A stretch of 64,000 bases of DNA, from contig JAHNUO010000011.1 of the NCBI GenBank assembly GCA_019787685.1, positions 558,001 to 622,000 on the forward strand. Reading direction: 5' to 3'. The position numbers and the translations under genes are program-made. Origin of the DNA: Chiua virens (Eukaryota; Basidiomycota; Agaricomycetes; Boletales; Boletaceae). The notes below the pieces were generated by a model. The model ran no database searches, was not told the origin of the DNA, and saw nothing but the letters and a program-made list of their open reading frames with translations. Shown one piece after another: positions 10,833 through 22,979 of the stretch. The first letter of the stretch is position 1; the number at the start of each line of letters is the position of its first letter.

Positions 10833-11880
10833 GGAGCACACTGAATACCAGTCTATCGCATGTTGGGCTTGGCAAAGGAGGCCTGTCCAGAGATACTTCT
10901 CAATGGTGATGAAGATCCCAAAGATCCTGACACCCTCACTACTTCTTTGATGTATGATGCTGGGGTCCACTTTTTATGTGACATCATATCAGATGCTCGA
11001 ACCCACTCCTATCATATTCCATTCTTGAAGACCTGTACACAACAGTTTATCACTCAAGCATATGAAGTTGGGACCATCAACAAACTTCAATATCTCTTGG
11101 ATGCAGGAGAGATTCCAAGAGGTCATTAACATCAACAACCTGGAGAACAGGTAGCAAGGACAAAAAATCGTTCAAGCAATCACACTTATAATATTGGTCA
11201 AATGCAACCTGCTGATTGACTCTTGCCTGCCATTGGACATCACTTGGATGGTCTTCCTCTTCCTGAAGTAGAACAACCACATGGAGGTGGAAACCATGAG
11301 ATTGCTATGGAGGAAGAAGAAGCAAACAATGACAATGAAAACCCTCTGAAAAAAAAGGTGCAACTAATTCTTGAACAGATGTTCTATGACATCATTCAGG
11401 AATCTCCCAACAAAAAAAGTCAATGGAATGGTGCATGGACAAACATTTCTTAAGCTTTTTGTGAACGACTTGCAGTAGAAGACTTGTATCTGTGGCCAGA
11501 ACTTCCATTTGAGGCTATCCAATATGGTTCTCTGCTTAGGTAGAAATTGGGCTTTACATTTCGACCAGTTTTTTCCTCCTAGGATTCCAGGACATGTAGG
11601 ACAAAATTTCAGCAAAGCTCACTATTATCATACCTATCTCAGTCTTGTTTGGTGACTCCTATCTACTCAACTTATATGGGTTTGTGAAGAACTTTGTCAA
11701 AAATTCAACAGTCTGGCCTGGATACCATATACAGGAAGTGATTGAATGTGGTGCACTAGAAAAGCATCTGGATCAGATTGGTGCTATCTTCCAAAAGGTA
11801 GAACAGAAGGGCCTTAGATAGCAATCCATTCCAGAGTCATTCTTTGCTTGGGATGCAAACTAGACTTTGTGCACCTCCAA

Positions 11881-13120
11881 GAGTTGCAGACTTTAGAGAG
11901 GAAGAAGAATAAATGGAGGTGGAGAAAAGGGAAGATGAATAAATTGAAAAAGAAAGTCAAACTATAGTATATATTTTGTTATGGATTGATGTGTAAAAAT
12001 TATGAGTCCCTATGTTGGTCCTGACATTTAGTCTGACATTAACTTTGCATACACAATTTAGTCAGGACCAACACAAACTATGTTTCAGCTGTAGTGTCAG
12101 CCCCCCCAAGCTCACCAGGTTGTCTTGATCAAATCAACCAATTGGCTGCCTTGCAACTTGGTGAAAACCTTCAAGTCATATTCAGTCCAGCAGTGTATGT
12201 TCCCATGCTATATCCATTTTAATCTGGCACCAGCATGATCAACATGAAGACTATAAGTAGCACTCCACTGATTCCAGCAATGCAAAGTCGTCTCACCACT
12301 TCTGGTCATGGCCACGATTGTAGAAGAACCAGGGAAAGGTGACTATTGCTCTGGAATGCTGGACAGTGAATCCTAACATGTCCCAAATGCACAAAATAAC
12401 TTTTAGCAGTTGACAACTGCATGCAGTTACTATGCTGCCATGTCCAATGACCCATCTGGCTTTCAGATACCGTCTAAAGAACCTGACAGAATCGTTTTGA
12501 CGCCCACACTGGGACTGATGTAGATAATCATTGATTGCTTTATTCTCTGATATGCTATGCTATGCTGCAATGATTGGCATTGGCATCCACGATGACTGAC
12601 ACATACCCTGTGAACTAGCAAAACTGCCAACTTCCCAATATAATACAATCACTCTACATAAGTTGTCTCCAACACTCTCTCACACATAATGTGGTTGTCT
12701 GATACATTTTTGAAGCTGTGCACTCAGTGGGCATCATGGACACCATGTTAGTGTTTATTCTGTGATATGATCTTGTTGTAAATGGTATTATTACAAATGC
12801 TACCTATGCACCCATGCTACGATTTGTTGCTGGTCAACACTAAGTGCATTGTTGTGGCATGGGTGACGACTGAAACTTATCAACCAAAAATAAATCAATT
12901 TGTTACAACAATTAACTTACATTAGCTTGACTCTGTGAGGCTGAGCCAACAGTAGCCGAAGGTCTAAGTGGGGTTATGTAAGTGGTGTGTCAGTCATGTC
13001 AGAGCTTAATATTAACTAATAACTAATGTGGTTAGTCACATCAATTACATAAGTAATGTGGTCGTGTCACAAATGCGCCAAAGTCGTTTTCTTCGGCAAA
13101 CTTCTTGACCTTTTCCTCTC
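11881..13120. other. No gene recognised; short inverted repeat at 12,013-12,073
   Basis: The stretch holds only short open frames. TGTTGGTCCTGAC at 12,013-12,025 is the exact reverse complement of 12,061-12,073, giving a 13-bp stem with a 35-base loop. It could be a remnant of a small inverted-repeat element. Nothing else is supported. Confidence 0.5.
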
Positions 13121-14575
13121 ACCAAGATGCTTTGAAGGCCCTGCATGCTGAAGTACTCGCAGGATGATGAAGAACTAGAGGAAGATCAGGTCATTTGGTT
13201 GGTTGAGTGGCTGAAACACATGGTGAGTTTCATTCCAACTCACCCTACTAAGTTTTCTTTTGATATCGCTAATATCTCACAGGATCACCTCACTGTCATC
13301 TCTGTCGCTGAAATCGCTCGTGCCATGTGACTTCAGGTCTCACAAACTGACTTGACCATGCTGCATAGCACGCACGAGACTTGCAAGAGGTGGGTATGTG
13401 AGCAAGAAGCCAAGAAGCAGGCAGAAAGGGAACACAAGGCAAAAGAGGCCAGGCAGCAGGAGGAATAAACGCGCCAGGAGATAGAGGCCCAGGAGAACCA
13501 AGAACAAGAGGCCAGGCAATGGGAGGAACAAACATGCCAGGAGATAAAGGCCCAGGAGCACCAAGAACAAGAGGCCAGGCAGTGGGAGGAATAAATGTGC
13601 CAGGAGATAGAGGCCTGGGAGTGCCAAGAACAAGAGAAGAGGTAGAAAGAAGAGAAAGAGATTAGGGACCAAGAGAAGCAAGAGAAAAGGGCCCAAGATG
13701 AAAAGGAGACACAGGAATGAAAGGAGACTAGCACATGCGAGCAGCCCACAGAGCCAACAGTGTGAGGGGAAGGAGAGCTTTGTGATGACAATGTGATGGA
13801 AGTTAGCAAGCCTGAGGTGCCAGAGAATGAAGGGACACTTGCTCCTTTTTGTCAATCAAAATCAAAGACAATGGTCATGGTAGAGATTCCAGTAAATCAT
13901 TATAAGGTAAGTCCAAGTTTACTCTCTTTGTAAGTAGCTAACATCTTCTTCAGCAAAAGTGTGCCCCCATCATTGACTCGGAGACCAACAGTGACGACGA
14001 CAATGTCAAACACATTGGTCCTGATTGGTGTGACCAATGCATCAGCAGGAGACAAGCTTTCTGCATCTCCCAGGCAGGCCATGTTGCCTGCACGTTTTGT
14101 TCCAGTCATCGGCAGGGTTGTTCACTTGTAACTGCAGTTAAGGCCATGGATGGGGTGGGAATAAAGGGGAAAGGTCAGGAAAAATCATTCACTCAAAGTA
14201 AGTCATTCACCTCATTTTATACAATGAATTTACTGAGTGTGCTGAGCAGGTCCCACCAAACACACCTCAAGCTCTGCAGATCGCATCACAACATTGCCCA
14301 ATACCATTGTCTACAGTTTGGACAAGGAGTCTTGTGAAACCTTCCCACCTCATGTAGCAATCATGAGGTTGGAGGTCTATAGGTGGCAGCTTGAGGTGTG
14401 AGCTGCACATGCTAACCATGAGACTGCAGTCTTGGAGGCCCAACTTGCAGAGATAAAGGTTTTACAGTCCCAGTGTCATCACCTTGATGCGGTGGAAGCC
14501 ACAGCATATTGGGCTCAAAAAGCCTACAATGCCATGCTGGAAAAGATGTCATATCTATGGATTGGGCTTTTCTGA
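13120..14575 (+). pseudogene. Cysteine-motif gene family, copy B (pseudogene with 63-bp repeats)
   Basis: This copy parallels copy A at 6.9-8.25 kb. In order: LEEDQVIWLVEWLKHM (about 13,165-13,220); a long Glu/Gln/Lys coiled-coil stretch at about 13,370-13,740 holding three 63-bp tandem units and several stops; a linker ending VMVEIPVNHYK; an intron at 13,907-13,953 (47 bp, same length and place as in copy A); an acidic lead into the cysteine motif CDQCISRRQAFC, then VACTFCSSHRQGC (about 14,029-14,123); a second intron at 14,198-14,249; and MRLEVYRWQLEV near 14,365. The six cysteines are all present, unlike in copy A, but TAA and TAG codons in the coiled coil make it non-coding as it stands. 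Confidence 0.6.
13445..13633 (+). repeat. 63-bp tandem repeat, three units
   Basis: Units start at 13,445, 13,508 and 13,571, each beginning gaggccaggca and encoding 21 residues rich in Glu and Gln, inside copy B of the cysteine-motif gene. The unit length is a multiple of three and of the heptad (three heptads), which fits expansion of a coiled coil. On the opposite strand the repeat gives long leucine-rich open frames that are artefacts. Confidence 0.88.
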
Positions 14576-15050
14576 CAGAGGAGAGGGAAAGCAAAATTTG
14601 CAAAGTTTTCATGAATGTTACTTCCCACCTTTCTCACATAAGCCACTCAGCTTCCTCATCTTCAGGATCTGGATTGGAACATAGCTCAGTGACCATTGTT
14701 CAATATTCTCAACATTCAACTGGACTGCTTGCCTGAACAATCAACATTCTGGATGGTGCATTTACCTGAAATATTAGGTCTGTCTGAGGAAGAAGGAGAA
14801 AATCAATATTTGTAAAGCTTGCATGGGCATTTACCAAGCTTGGCTTAGGAGGGCAACTTTATCTGCAATGCTATATTATCCCATTCTCAATTTACTGAAT
14901 GCTTTTCACTACTGGTATTTCCCCCACCATTTTTTTTTTCCAGTGTGATTAATATTCTGCCTATTGGGCTTTTTGACAGGTGAAGGTAGAAAGCAATACT
15001 CTTGCAGCAATCTCACACACTTCCCCTTGACAAGTACTGGGCACTGAGCA
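14576..15050. other. No gene recognised
   Basis: The stretch has short frames with many stops on both strands and a T-rich run near 14,930. I cannot assign it. Confidence 0.35.
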
Positions 15051-16140
15051 ATGGGCACTGGAAGATTGGAATTCAAAAATGAGTGTCACCATTCAGCTAT
15101 GTATATCAGGGATGAATTGAAAGTGGAACTTACCAACTCATCAAGACCTATTTCTATAGCCAGATTGATTGCTGGTGGGGGTGCAAAGATGTACCTACTG
15201 ACACCTGCCATGTTTCCCATTGCACTTCTATCAGCAGTGAATGACATCAAGTCCATGTCAGGTAGAAGGTACAATTCAGCTGAAATTGCATTTCAGTTAG
15301 CTATAGGAGTGTTGGGATGCCCAGAGCTTACTGCAAGACACAAATTGGACTGTTTTATTGGCTGAAGCCAAGTTGGGTGACTATAAGATACACAATGTTG
15401 GTGAACAAAAGGTACTAGGTGCTTTGATCAAGGAATGTGGGCACCAACTTAGACCATGGGAAATCCACCCAACAATACATTCACCAAACCACAATATGCA
15501 GCATGACTATGGAAATTGCTTTAAACCGTTCATTCCTTGGTCCACACACACTCAATAGACACTCAACACCTTATTCTATTCCATTCATCTACCATGAATC
15601 CCAACACCATCCTGAACAAGTCCAAGATGGCCATCCTCAATATCCTCAATGCCTACACTGAGCCTGGAGGTTTGATAACTAGAACAAGGCTAAGCAGCTC
15701 ATCGAAGTTGAAATGGTGCATAATCATACATTTACTTTCTACCTCACTGTTTGATTTCACACACGGTCTGTTGTTAGACTTGTGGCAAAGGAAGCCATCC
15801 AAATTCCAATGTTGCTGATTTCTTTAGATCACTACTGGCCAATAACACATGATACTTGGCTGAATTGGATGTAGATCACCAATTGGGACAAACATGAGCT
15901 GGTCCAATACCTGTGGTGTATTCACAGAGTAGAGGATGATGAGACCAATGAGGATGCAGAGCACAAGAGTGAGACATGTGAGGAGGCTCAGCTTCCCATT
16001 GTAAAGATGGAGATCATTAAAAAATATGCTGCACTGGGGAAAATGGGATGAGTTAGCAGTTTTGTTTCATGATAATGGTGTCTTACATGCATGAACACAG
16101 GATGAGGGTGAGGAGGTGGTGGTAAATGGGACCGAGGGCT
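15051..16140 (+). pseudogene. Unassigned coding relic
   Basis: An ATG at 15,051 opens 104 codons (MGTGRLEFKNECHHSAMYIR onward, then GGGAKMYLLTPAMFPIALLS), and codon-like text continues in changing frames through about 15,590 (MNPNTILNKSKMAILNILN) and 15,900-16,030 (WDKHELVQYLWCIHRVEDDE). Multiple stops separate the pieces. It reads like a decayed gene, but I recognise no family. Confidence 0.35.
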
Positions 16141-16559
16141 ATCATGAAAACCCTCCCACTGAGAATTTACTGTAAAACTCTACAATTATCACATATTATC
16201 ATATATTATCTTGAATTTCTTATGTTTTCTAGTTTTTATAGAATTTTTAGCCCCCCCTGAAAATTATTGGGATTTTATTCTATGTTCTACTAAAAGACAG
16301 GGTAATTACCTTAGATTATCTAGAATATCAGCAATAATTCTCAAGAATATATACTTGTCTTTAGCACATAATGATTGCACTAATCACTCACAATCCAAAA
16401 CAATCACAAAAGAGTTTAAAATATGTTTGATTGCTAAAGAACTACATACATACTATATATCTATATATCAATCATGACTTACCAGAACATAGAATCTAAA
16501 TCTAAATTAAGATATATGTATTAATGAAGAAACAAAAATAAAAGTAGGGTATAGTTTCA

Positions 16560-16815
16560 ACTTACTAAAGTGTAGATAAAGTAAAGGAAGAAGAGAGTAT
16601 GGCTCTAGGATCAGGAATCTTAGTTAAAGTATACAAGGATTAGGAATTTTGACTTACCAAAGTGTAGATAAAGTAAAGAAACAAGAGGATATGGATCTAG
16701 GATAAGGAATGTTAGTTAAAGCATCCAAGGATTAGGAATTTTGACTTACCAAAGTGTGGATAAAGTAAGGGACAAGAGGGTATGGACTAGGATGAGCAAT
16801 GTTAGTCAAGGGATA
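16560..16815. repeat. 92-bp tandem repeat, about 2.8 copies
   Basis: Units start at 16,560, 16,652 and 16,744, each beginning acttac(c/t)aaagtgt and containing gataaagtaa and a taggat segment. Copies differ by several substitutions. No open frame persists across them. Confidence 0.85.
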
Positions 16816-17689
16816 AAGGGATTACAGTAATGGACTGCCACTTGTGCCAGTGAATTTTTATTGGCGTATATTTCATTACAACACAAAACATAAATAGATC
16901 ATACACTATGTATGTGTCATTGTATATGTTGGCAGTGTCTGTATGAATTTTAGAGGGCATCAAGAATGTGTTGTGTTGTACAGAAGCATGTGAAGTATTT
17001 GTTTCTTATCACTGCAACACCATTACTTGCGCCAGCGCAAAAAGGGTAATCACTGTGTGATAGTGATTATCTAACATTGCATCCGTGCTATCACCATATC
17101 AGAATCAATGTTTTCTAGTAGCACTGTCTCAGTCACACCACACCTCAGTATCCCATCACCCATATCACCCATTCTTTTGATTTCCATCATCATCTTTTCT
17201 TCCTGTGCCACCGATTGACCCATAATTTGGTTGCAGTGTATTGACTGTAATGTGCCAACTGAAACTCAACTGTGGGAGCTTGCCATTTTAGGTTTAGTTG
17301 CCATGATAAGATAACTGATAAAGGCAAGAAAGACATGCTTCACTGGCATCCCACTGGCAAGTCAATGCTCACAGATTATACATGATTATAATGTATACCT
17401 GTAAACAACAGTGTGATGAGCAACATACATACATTCTGTGGTGATAGAACAATTGGTAGAACACCCAGGAACAATACTTGGAAAAAACTGCAAATTTTTG
17501 ACATTCTTTTGGATGTTGTAAAACAACTAGCCACATAACTTTTATTTTTTCTGTATAACATTGTACCCTATGACAATGAATCATCATTCTGTACACTACT
17601 GGGACCCTTTCATATGAGTGTGGTGTCACATTTCTGTGTTGGTGCAAGTGGTGGTCCATTACTGTAGTAGTTTCGACTCACCAAAGTGT

Positions 17690-18420
17690 GGAAGAGAACA
17701 CAAATTTGGCTAAGTCTCTCACTACACTTTTGGTGCGCATTTTTGTACACTTGTTTACTACACTTTGGCTACACCTTTGCTACACTTTTTGGTGCGCATT
17801 TTTGTACACTTTGGCTACACTCTTACTACATTTTAAGTACACATTTTGTCCGCATTTTTGTACACTTGTTTACTACACTTTGACTATGCTTTAAGCACAC
17901 TTTTGGTGTGCATTTTTGTACACTTGTTTATTATACTTTTGGGTATGTACTGACCACACATCTGACCACACATTATTGACTACACTTTGACTACACTTTG
18001 ACTACACTTTTGGTGCGCATTTTTGTACACTTGTTCACCAAACTTTGGCTACACTTTGGCTACACTTGTACTACACCTTTGACCGCATTTTTACATATTT
18101 GTTTACCACAATTTGTCTATACTGTTACTACACTTTGTGACCGCATTTTTGAACACTTGTTTACCACACTTGTACTACACCTTTGACCGCATTTTTACAC
18201 ATTTGTTTACCACACTTTGGCTACACTTTGACTACACTTTTGACCGCATTTTTGAACACTTGTTTACTATTGTTTGACTACCCTTTTACTACAATTTTTG
18301 ACTGCTTTTTGTACATTTGTTTACCACACTTTGGCTGCACTTTGACTACACCTTTTGACCGCATTTTTGAACATTTGTTTACTATTGTTTGACTACACTT
18401 TGACTATACTTTTTGAACAG
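17690..18420. repeat. Composite minisatellite of CTACACTTTG-type units
   Basis: About 730 bp consist of variants of CTACACTTTGA interspersed with gcatttttgtacacttg and gaccgcatttttga. The 11-base unit is clearest near 17,985-18,010. Higher-order spacing of roughly 60-110 bases is irregular. Open frames in this array have the repetitive translation expected of a satellite and are not genes. Confidence 0.85.
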
Positions 18421-18867
18421 GTGAGTACAAGAGTATGATCAAACTAGAGTGAGGAATAAATATATATTAAAATTCATCAATTTCTACCAATAAATAAGCA
18501 ATAATATATCAATTTGCATTTTTCAGTTCTTCAAAAATCTAACATAATCCTCAGAATATAATAGTTTTAGGTTTTCTTTGTGCTATTATTAATTAGACTG
18601 TTTCAGATTATTTCAAGTAGTTATATGTACATATATATGACAAATTATCTGAAATTTTCATTGATAACAATTAAAATGTTACAAATTAGTATGAAAATAC
18701 TTGAAAATACTTGCAATTTTCACAATTTTCACATTTTAAATACTATTTCCATGAATTATCAGTGAAAGCTTTTTCCTGATAAGGACATGAAGGAGCAGCA
18801 CAGGATCCTGAAAGGCAAGCAGAAGAACACTCACCAGGACAAATCCACCCCACTGCTGTAGTCCAAA

Positions 18868-19920
18868 GTGGTACCCAATGGTAGAACAACTTGGGCAGAG
18901 GATTGTACCCAGTCAATGTGGCCTGGGATGAACATGGCAGCAGCATCTAGGACTTCAAAGCACAAGAGAGTAGATCTGATGATGCCACAACCCCAGCCAC
19001 CCAACACATGCTCGACATGCATTGCTTACAAGGAGACTTGCATGCCTATCCCTGGTGTAGCTTGTGTGGTGTGTTGCCAGAGGAAGAAAGGGTGCAAGCA
19101 TGCCATGGGCCAGACAAGAGGAAGATCAGCATTGCAGGTGCCTGCACATATGCAAGCCATTTGCCAGAAATTGAGCTTACCACAATCATTGAAGTGACAA
19201 AGGAAACTGTCCACTGCCTGTGAAAGTACCTTGCAGTCAATGGCTGGCCTATCAAGACTGTCCTATTCACTCCCACACTACCAAAATGTCAATAACTCCC
19301 ACTGCAGTCAAAGAAGGCATTGTTTTCCTCAAAGGATGATTTGCCAACTGTGTGGATTCTACCATTGGTGATACCCAAAGAAACAAAGATTGTGCCTCCA
19401 AGCAGGCATCAAAGTATATAATTTATTCTCTCTTTATTTTCACAATGCAGTTAACTCTTCTCACTCATCAGAGGTTGAGGTGGTGATGCATAGCCTCTCT
19501 CCATTGTGCCATGTACCCTGCAAAATCAACTTGCCACCACATGCATCAACTGCTGGACCCTCTACTCCCAGTGCTGTAGGTCTCAAGCCTGGCACAGCAT
19601 ATGCAGTAAATGGCACTCCACTAGTATCAAGGGCAAAGTTCAAGGGCTTGCAATGTGCCCATGAATCACTGCAGAGGGAATTGGATGAGATAAGGACACA
19701 GATGGCATTGCTCACAAGGTTGGTCAAGGCTATGTGGTGGCATGTCTCAATATCAAGAGTGAACAGCCCTACACCTCTATCACTTCCTACCTCAACACTA
19801 CCACCACATCAGGCCCCATCTCCACCATCAGCAGATCCCACACTATTGCCTACATCAGGCAAGCCCTCAACCTCAACAGCTTCAGCAACATCAGTGCCTG
19901 ACTACCTGCTATCTCCTTAG
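18868..19920 (+). pseudogene. Cysteine-motif gene family, probable copy C
   Basis: The region 18,868-19,197 is open and holds CSTCIAYKETC, then ACVVCCQRKKGCKH (about 19,009-19,103), the same kind of C-x2-C, C, C-x2-C, C spacing as copy B. Stops and a frame change follow, then a second open stretch at 19,390-19,920 with LQCAHESLQRELDEIRTQM (coiled-coil-like) and a Ser/Pro/Thr-rich tail ending at a TAG (19,918-19,920). This matches the general build of Agaricomycete Cys-motif plus coiled-coil proteins. The link to copies A and B rests on motif spacing only. Function unknown; possibly DNA binding, by analogy with zinc-coordinating clusters. Confidence 0.45.
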
Positions 19921-20257
19921 ATGCTGAGGAATGAATCATGCCTCCTACAGTGGCATCAACAGAGTGTCAGGCGTCTGTTCTGCCAATTCACACTTTACAG
20001 GATGATGTTGATGATGATGAATGTAATAGAGGGCGTGAACAGAAGATGGATTGGTTGGGCGGGTTAATGGCAGGCTTGAATGAGTATGGATCAGATGCCC
20101 TGGACTGTTTGCACTTACATATATATATACCCATGGACAAGTAAGTTTGAATAGGCATTGCAACATAAGTAAATACACAAGAAACAAATGGAAAACAAAA
20201 CAGAATACACTACTTGGTCAATGCATAGTATTTCCCCCCATTGCTCATCTACTTCTG

Positions 20258-21750
20258 TCACTTAATTAGACGCCCATCAATAGTACCAGACCTCCATTTG
20301 TGGGATGTTGGGCTGTAGTCATCAGGGAAATTAGTGTCCACAGGTAGGGGAGCTTTGTGGGTGCAGGAGAAACAATGATGCCTGCTTTCAGAGTCATAAG
20401 ATTTTTCTAAACACCTCCAGTTAGAATTGTTATACACAGAGCTGAATCTCATTCCCACCTTCAGTTGCAGATTGAAGTTGTCTACTTTGTCAGCTGCATT
20501 AAATGCCATGTGGGACAGGTGATTTCTCATAGTCAATCTCATTCCAGGGTCCTCTGGATTTAGTGTTGATGTTGGCTTGGACAATTCTGCCTGCTGATAA
20601 AACACATTAATAGTGAGTAATAAGTTATGTGGGAGTACACATTGTTTTCCTGGATGTGGAGTAGCCCCTCTAGGTGATATTTGGAGTCAATGGTATTTTG
20701 CTGCTTTCATTTCTGGTAGGCAATCAGGAAGCTCCTTGTGCAGCTCTTCTTTTTCTGAGCTGTCATTACCTAAGCCCATGTTAACCAGGACCATAAGTGG
20801 TTCCACCCAACAATGATTTGGTGGGAACTGAACCATGTGGCCTTTGTCTTTTTAGATAAGTGGATTTTCTCTGAATGGCCCTGTGTGCTGTTTCTTGGGT
20901 TCATTCTCTGGATAGATGTTGCAGTTATATCTACCATCACTTTGCCTGCTGTAGATTTGTCTAAGAGAGATGCCAAAGGAGAAATCATGCTGCAGGAACT
21001 GCTGGACTGGATAAGCATTTCAGATCTACTGTCAGAGTTGGTGTCATCCAGCTCTTCAAAATCCAGGAATTCATCTGAGCTGAGTGGTTCTCCATGAATC
21101 TTGCACCATGTGACTTTCCACTGTTGAATCTGTTTTTGTTTGCCTTGTTTCCTGTGTGGGTCAGCTTTACCCACTACATTTTCATTGACTGGCTCCTGAA
21201 TGATATCCTTGTGGTCAATCCAATGATTAAACTTGAATGTATCATCTGCATGAGCTAATTGGCGGTCTTGGATGAACTCCAGGAATTTTTTGCATGTCCT
21301 CTTTCTTCATATGGCTAGGACCAGAAGAGGATGAAAATCCTTCAGGGAAGTGCCAACTTGCTACTAGGTCTGTCCCGTGCATTGCCAATTTGTGGAATGG
21401 TGCAGTGCCATTGGATTGCCTGCACACCTACCCTGTGAGAATGTCAGTTTTCAACAATTGGAGCATTGATTTGTTAGAAACCCTCTGATCATGCTCTGCA
21501 TTATCCTGTGAGACACTTGAGTTATATCACTGATCTATATCATGCCATCTTCACATATAACCCCCTTGACAGGATCAATCTTTTCCACCCTTGCATGCTT
21601 CTTGGGAGCTTGATCATCAGTAGAAGCTTCAGTATCCCTGTCTTGTTCCACATCATTGGCCACCCTTTTGTAAATATTACTGATATACTTATCTAAGGTC
21701 TGTTTATTTTCGTCATATGGTGGAATGCATACCTCCCATCTGTTTCATTG
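20258..21750 (-). pseudogene. Unassigned minus-strand coding relic, probably multi-exon
   Basis: Reading leftward from 21,750, the text includes YDENKQTLDKYISNIYKRVA, KHARVEKIDPVKGV, KFLEFIQDRQLAHADDTFKF, GKADPHRKQGKQKQIQQWKV and DEFLDFEELDDTNSDSRSEM (open at 20,770-21,174), then KEELHKELPDCLPEMKAAKY, a likely intron near 20,600-20,640, and NPEDPGMRLTMRNHLSHMAF with a Cys pair HHCFSCTH near 20,380 (open at 20,258-20,605). Composition is natural for a protein, but there are intervening stops and I recognise no family. Confidence 0.4.
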
Positions 21751-22979
21751 TTGAAATCCTGGCTGTGGGCCATAAATGTAGGTCCCTGCAAGAGCATTAT
21801 GACTTATGAAGAAGTGACAACTTGCCTCTTTTCATTTTTTCATCCCACCAAAATCACTACCCTCATTCCACATGCCCACCATATCTCTTGAGCAAATTCC
21901 CGGAATACCTTTTGCCATACCATGCAGCATTTCTAAGAAACAGAAAGTCAGCATGCCTTCACTTTGTCAGTGGGGCCATGCTCCAAATTCTATTCAACCG
22001 CCTACTGTTTGGCTTCTTCCCATTTTGCGTCCGTCAGATGATTTATGACCCTATTGACAGCTTTTTGATACACTGTTACAATCATATAATATACTATCCT
22101 AATCCCTCTAACTTTTGCCTATTTTTGCCTATTTTTCCCTTTGCATTTGAGCTTGCTATAAGCATTCCATTCCTTCTGAGTTTCTGAGTTTCTAAAATTC
22201 CCATGCTTTCAGAAACTCCGGAACTGAATGCTTAGTAAATACAAAGTAATATATGATTGAATACATTGACCCAGGCCTTGCTATGGTCTAGAATCACTAA
22301 CCCTTGACCAGTCTAGACCATACAAGCCCTCAGATACCCTCTAGACTCATAGTATATCATTCCATTCTACACATGCTTACCTCATGCCTACCATTATATC
22401 TATTTCCCCTCATGTCTAATGCAATTACATTCTATGGCTATGTATTCTAGATTCATATACCCTATACTCATTCAAACCCTTGTCCCATAGCATAGTATAT
22501 CTGTAGATTTAGTTTACACTTGTACAAACAGTAGAATAGTATAGAAGGGACATCCCCAACTCACTGAAGGACCTAGTCTTGTCCTTCTGGAGTTTCCCCA
22601 AGCCTTTCTAGTCCCTTGACTTGCTTTCATTGTCCTTCCAGCAAATAACTTAAGCCTGTAGAGAGGTTTGGTTATTTCATACATTGCCAGTGCTTTGGCC
22701 AATCTGACTTGCTTCTTGTAGCAGTTTCTTTTTTGTCTCTTGTATCACTGTGCAGGCTAGGCCAAGTGTGCCCAACCTTGATATGGCTTTGATTTGCCCT
22801 GCTCCAGCATTGATTATATAGCCATTTCTATAGCTCTATAAATTTATTGATCAGTATTGACACAGAAATTTTTACCCTGGAGGTAGGCTGCTACAATACC
22901 TGCTTGCATGACACCCAGTTATCTTTGTGTATTCTTCTGTTCACATCAAGCCTCCCAAGCTGCTTGCATATATCCATAA
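21751..22979. other. No gene recognised
   Basis: The stretch is AT-rich with only short frames, the longest being 121 codons at 21,822-22,187 with a low-complexity hydrophobic translation that I do not trust. No repeat boundary was identified. Confidence 0.35.

Larger units (their letters stand above)
8618..11880 (+). pseudogene. Large unknown Agaricomycete-type gene relic, split by solo LTR
   Basis: It starts with an ATG at 8,618 (MPMRLYHNDPEAEP) and can be followed through FRDTLKSNNHVTSIAYN, a GT-AG intron at 8,991-9,053, IDWPPTYNAAVE, VDIGIEFGVP-like text around 9,610, YYVQAYTTEKAISYQLHQG near 9,820, and YFKWLRLAGAYTIIQNI at about 10,170. A solo LTR (10,303-10,832) then interrupts it, and reading resumes at 10,838 (LAKEACPEILLNGDEDPKD) and on to WPGYHIQEVIECGALEKHL near 11,720. 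At least five stops or frameshifts occur. The text is of a type I remember as recurrent in Agaricomycete proteomes as a large multi-exon protein without assigned function; I recognise no catalytic motif. Confidence 0.55.
16157..18764. repeat. AT-rich block with minisatellites; possible decayed DNA transposon
   Basis: The block is AT-rich at both ends and holds two tandem arrays, described separately. Its limits are the weakly inverted ends CACTGAGAATT (16,157) and, on the other strand, CACTGATAATT (ending 18,764). Such CACTG ends would fit a CMC/CACTA-type non-autonomous element with subterminal repeats, since the left array contains CAAAGTGTAG and the right array its reverse complement CTACACTTTG. 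No target-site duplication was found, so this is a hypothesis only. Confidence 0.3.

Noticed and set aside
13333..13855. Long minus-strand open frames with leucine-rich repeats that look like membrane proteins
   Set aside because: They are the antisense of the 63-bp Glu/Gln repeat of copy B; introns and the cysteine motif support the plus strand.
17686..18392. Several open frames with repeated Phe/Leu/Tyr/His text
   Set aside because: They are translations of a minisatellite; no start context, no conservation of frame between units.
21822..22187. 121-codon plus-strand frame
   Set aside because: The AT-rich, hydrophobic low-complexity translation lacks any motif or splice context; likely chance.
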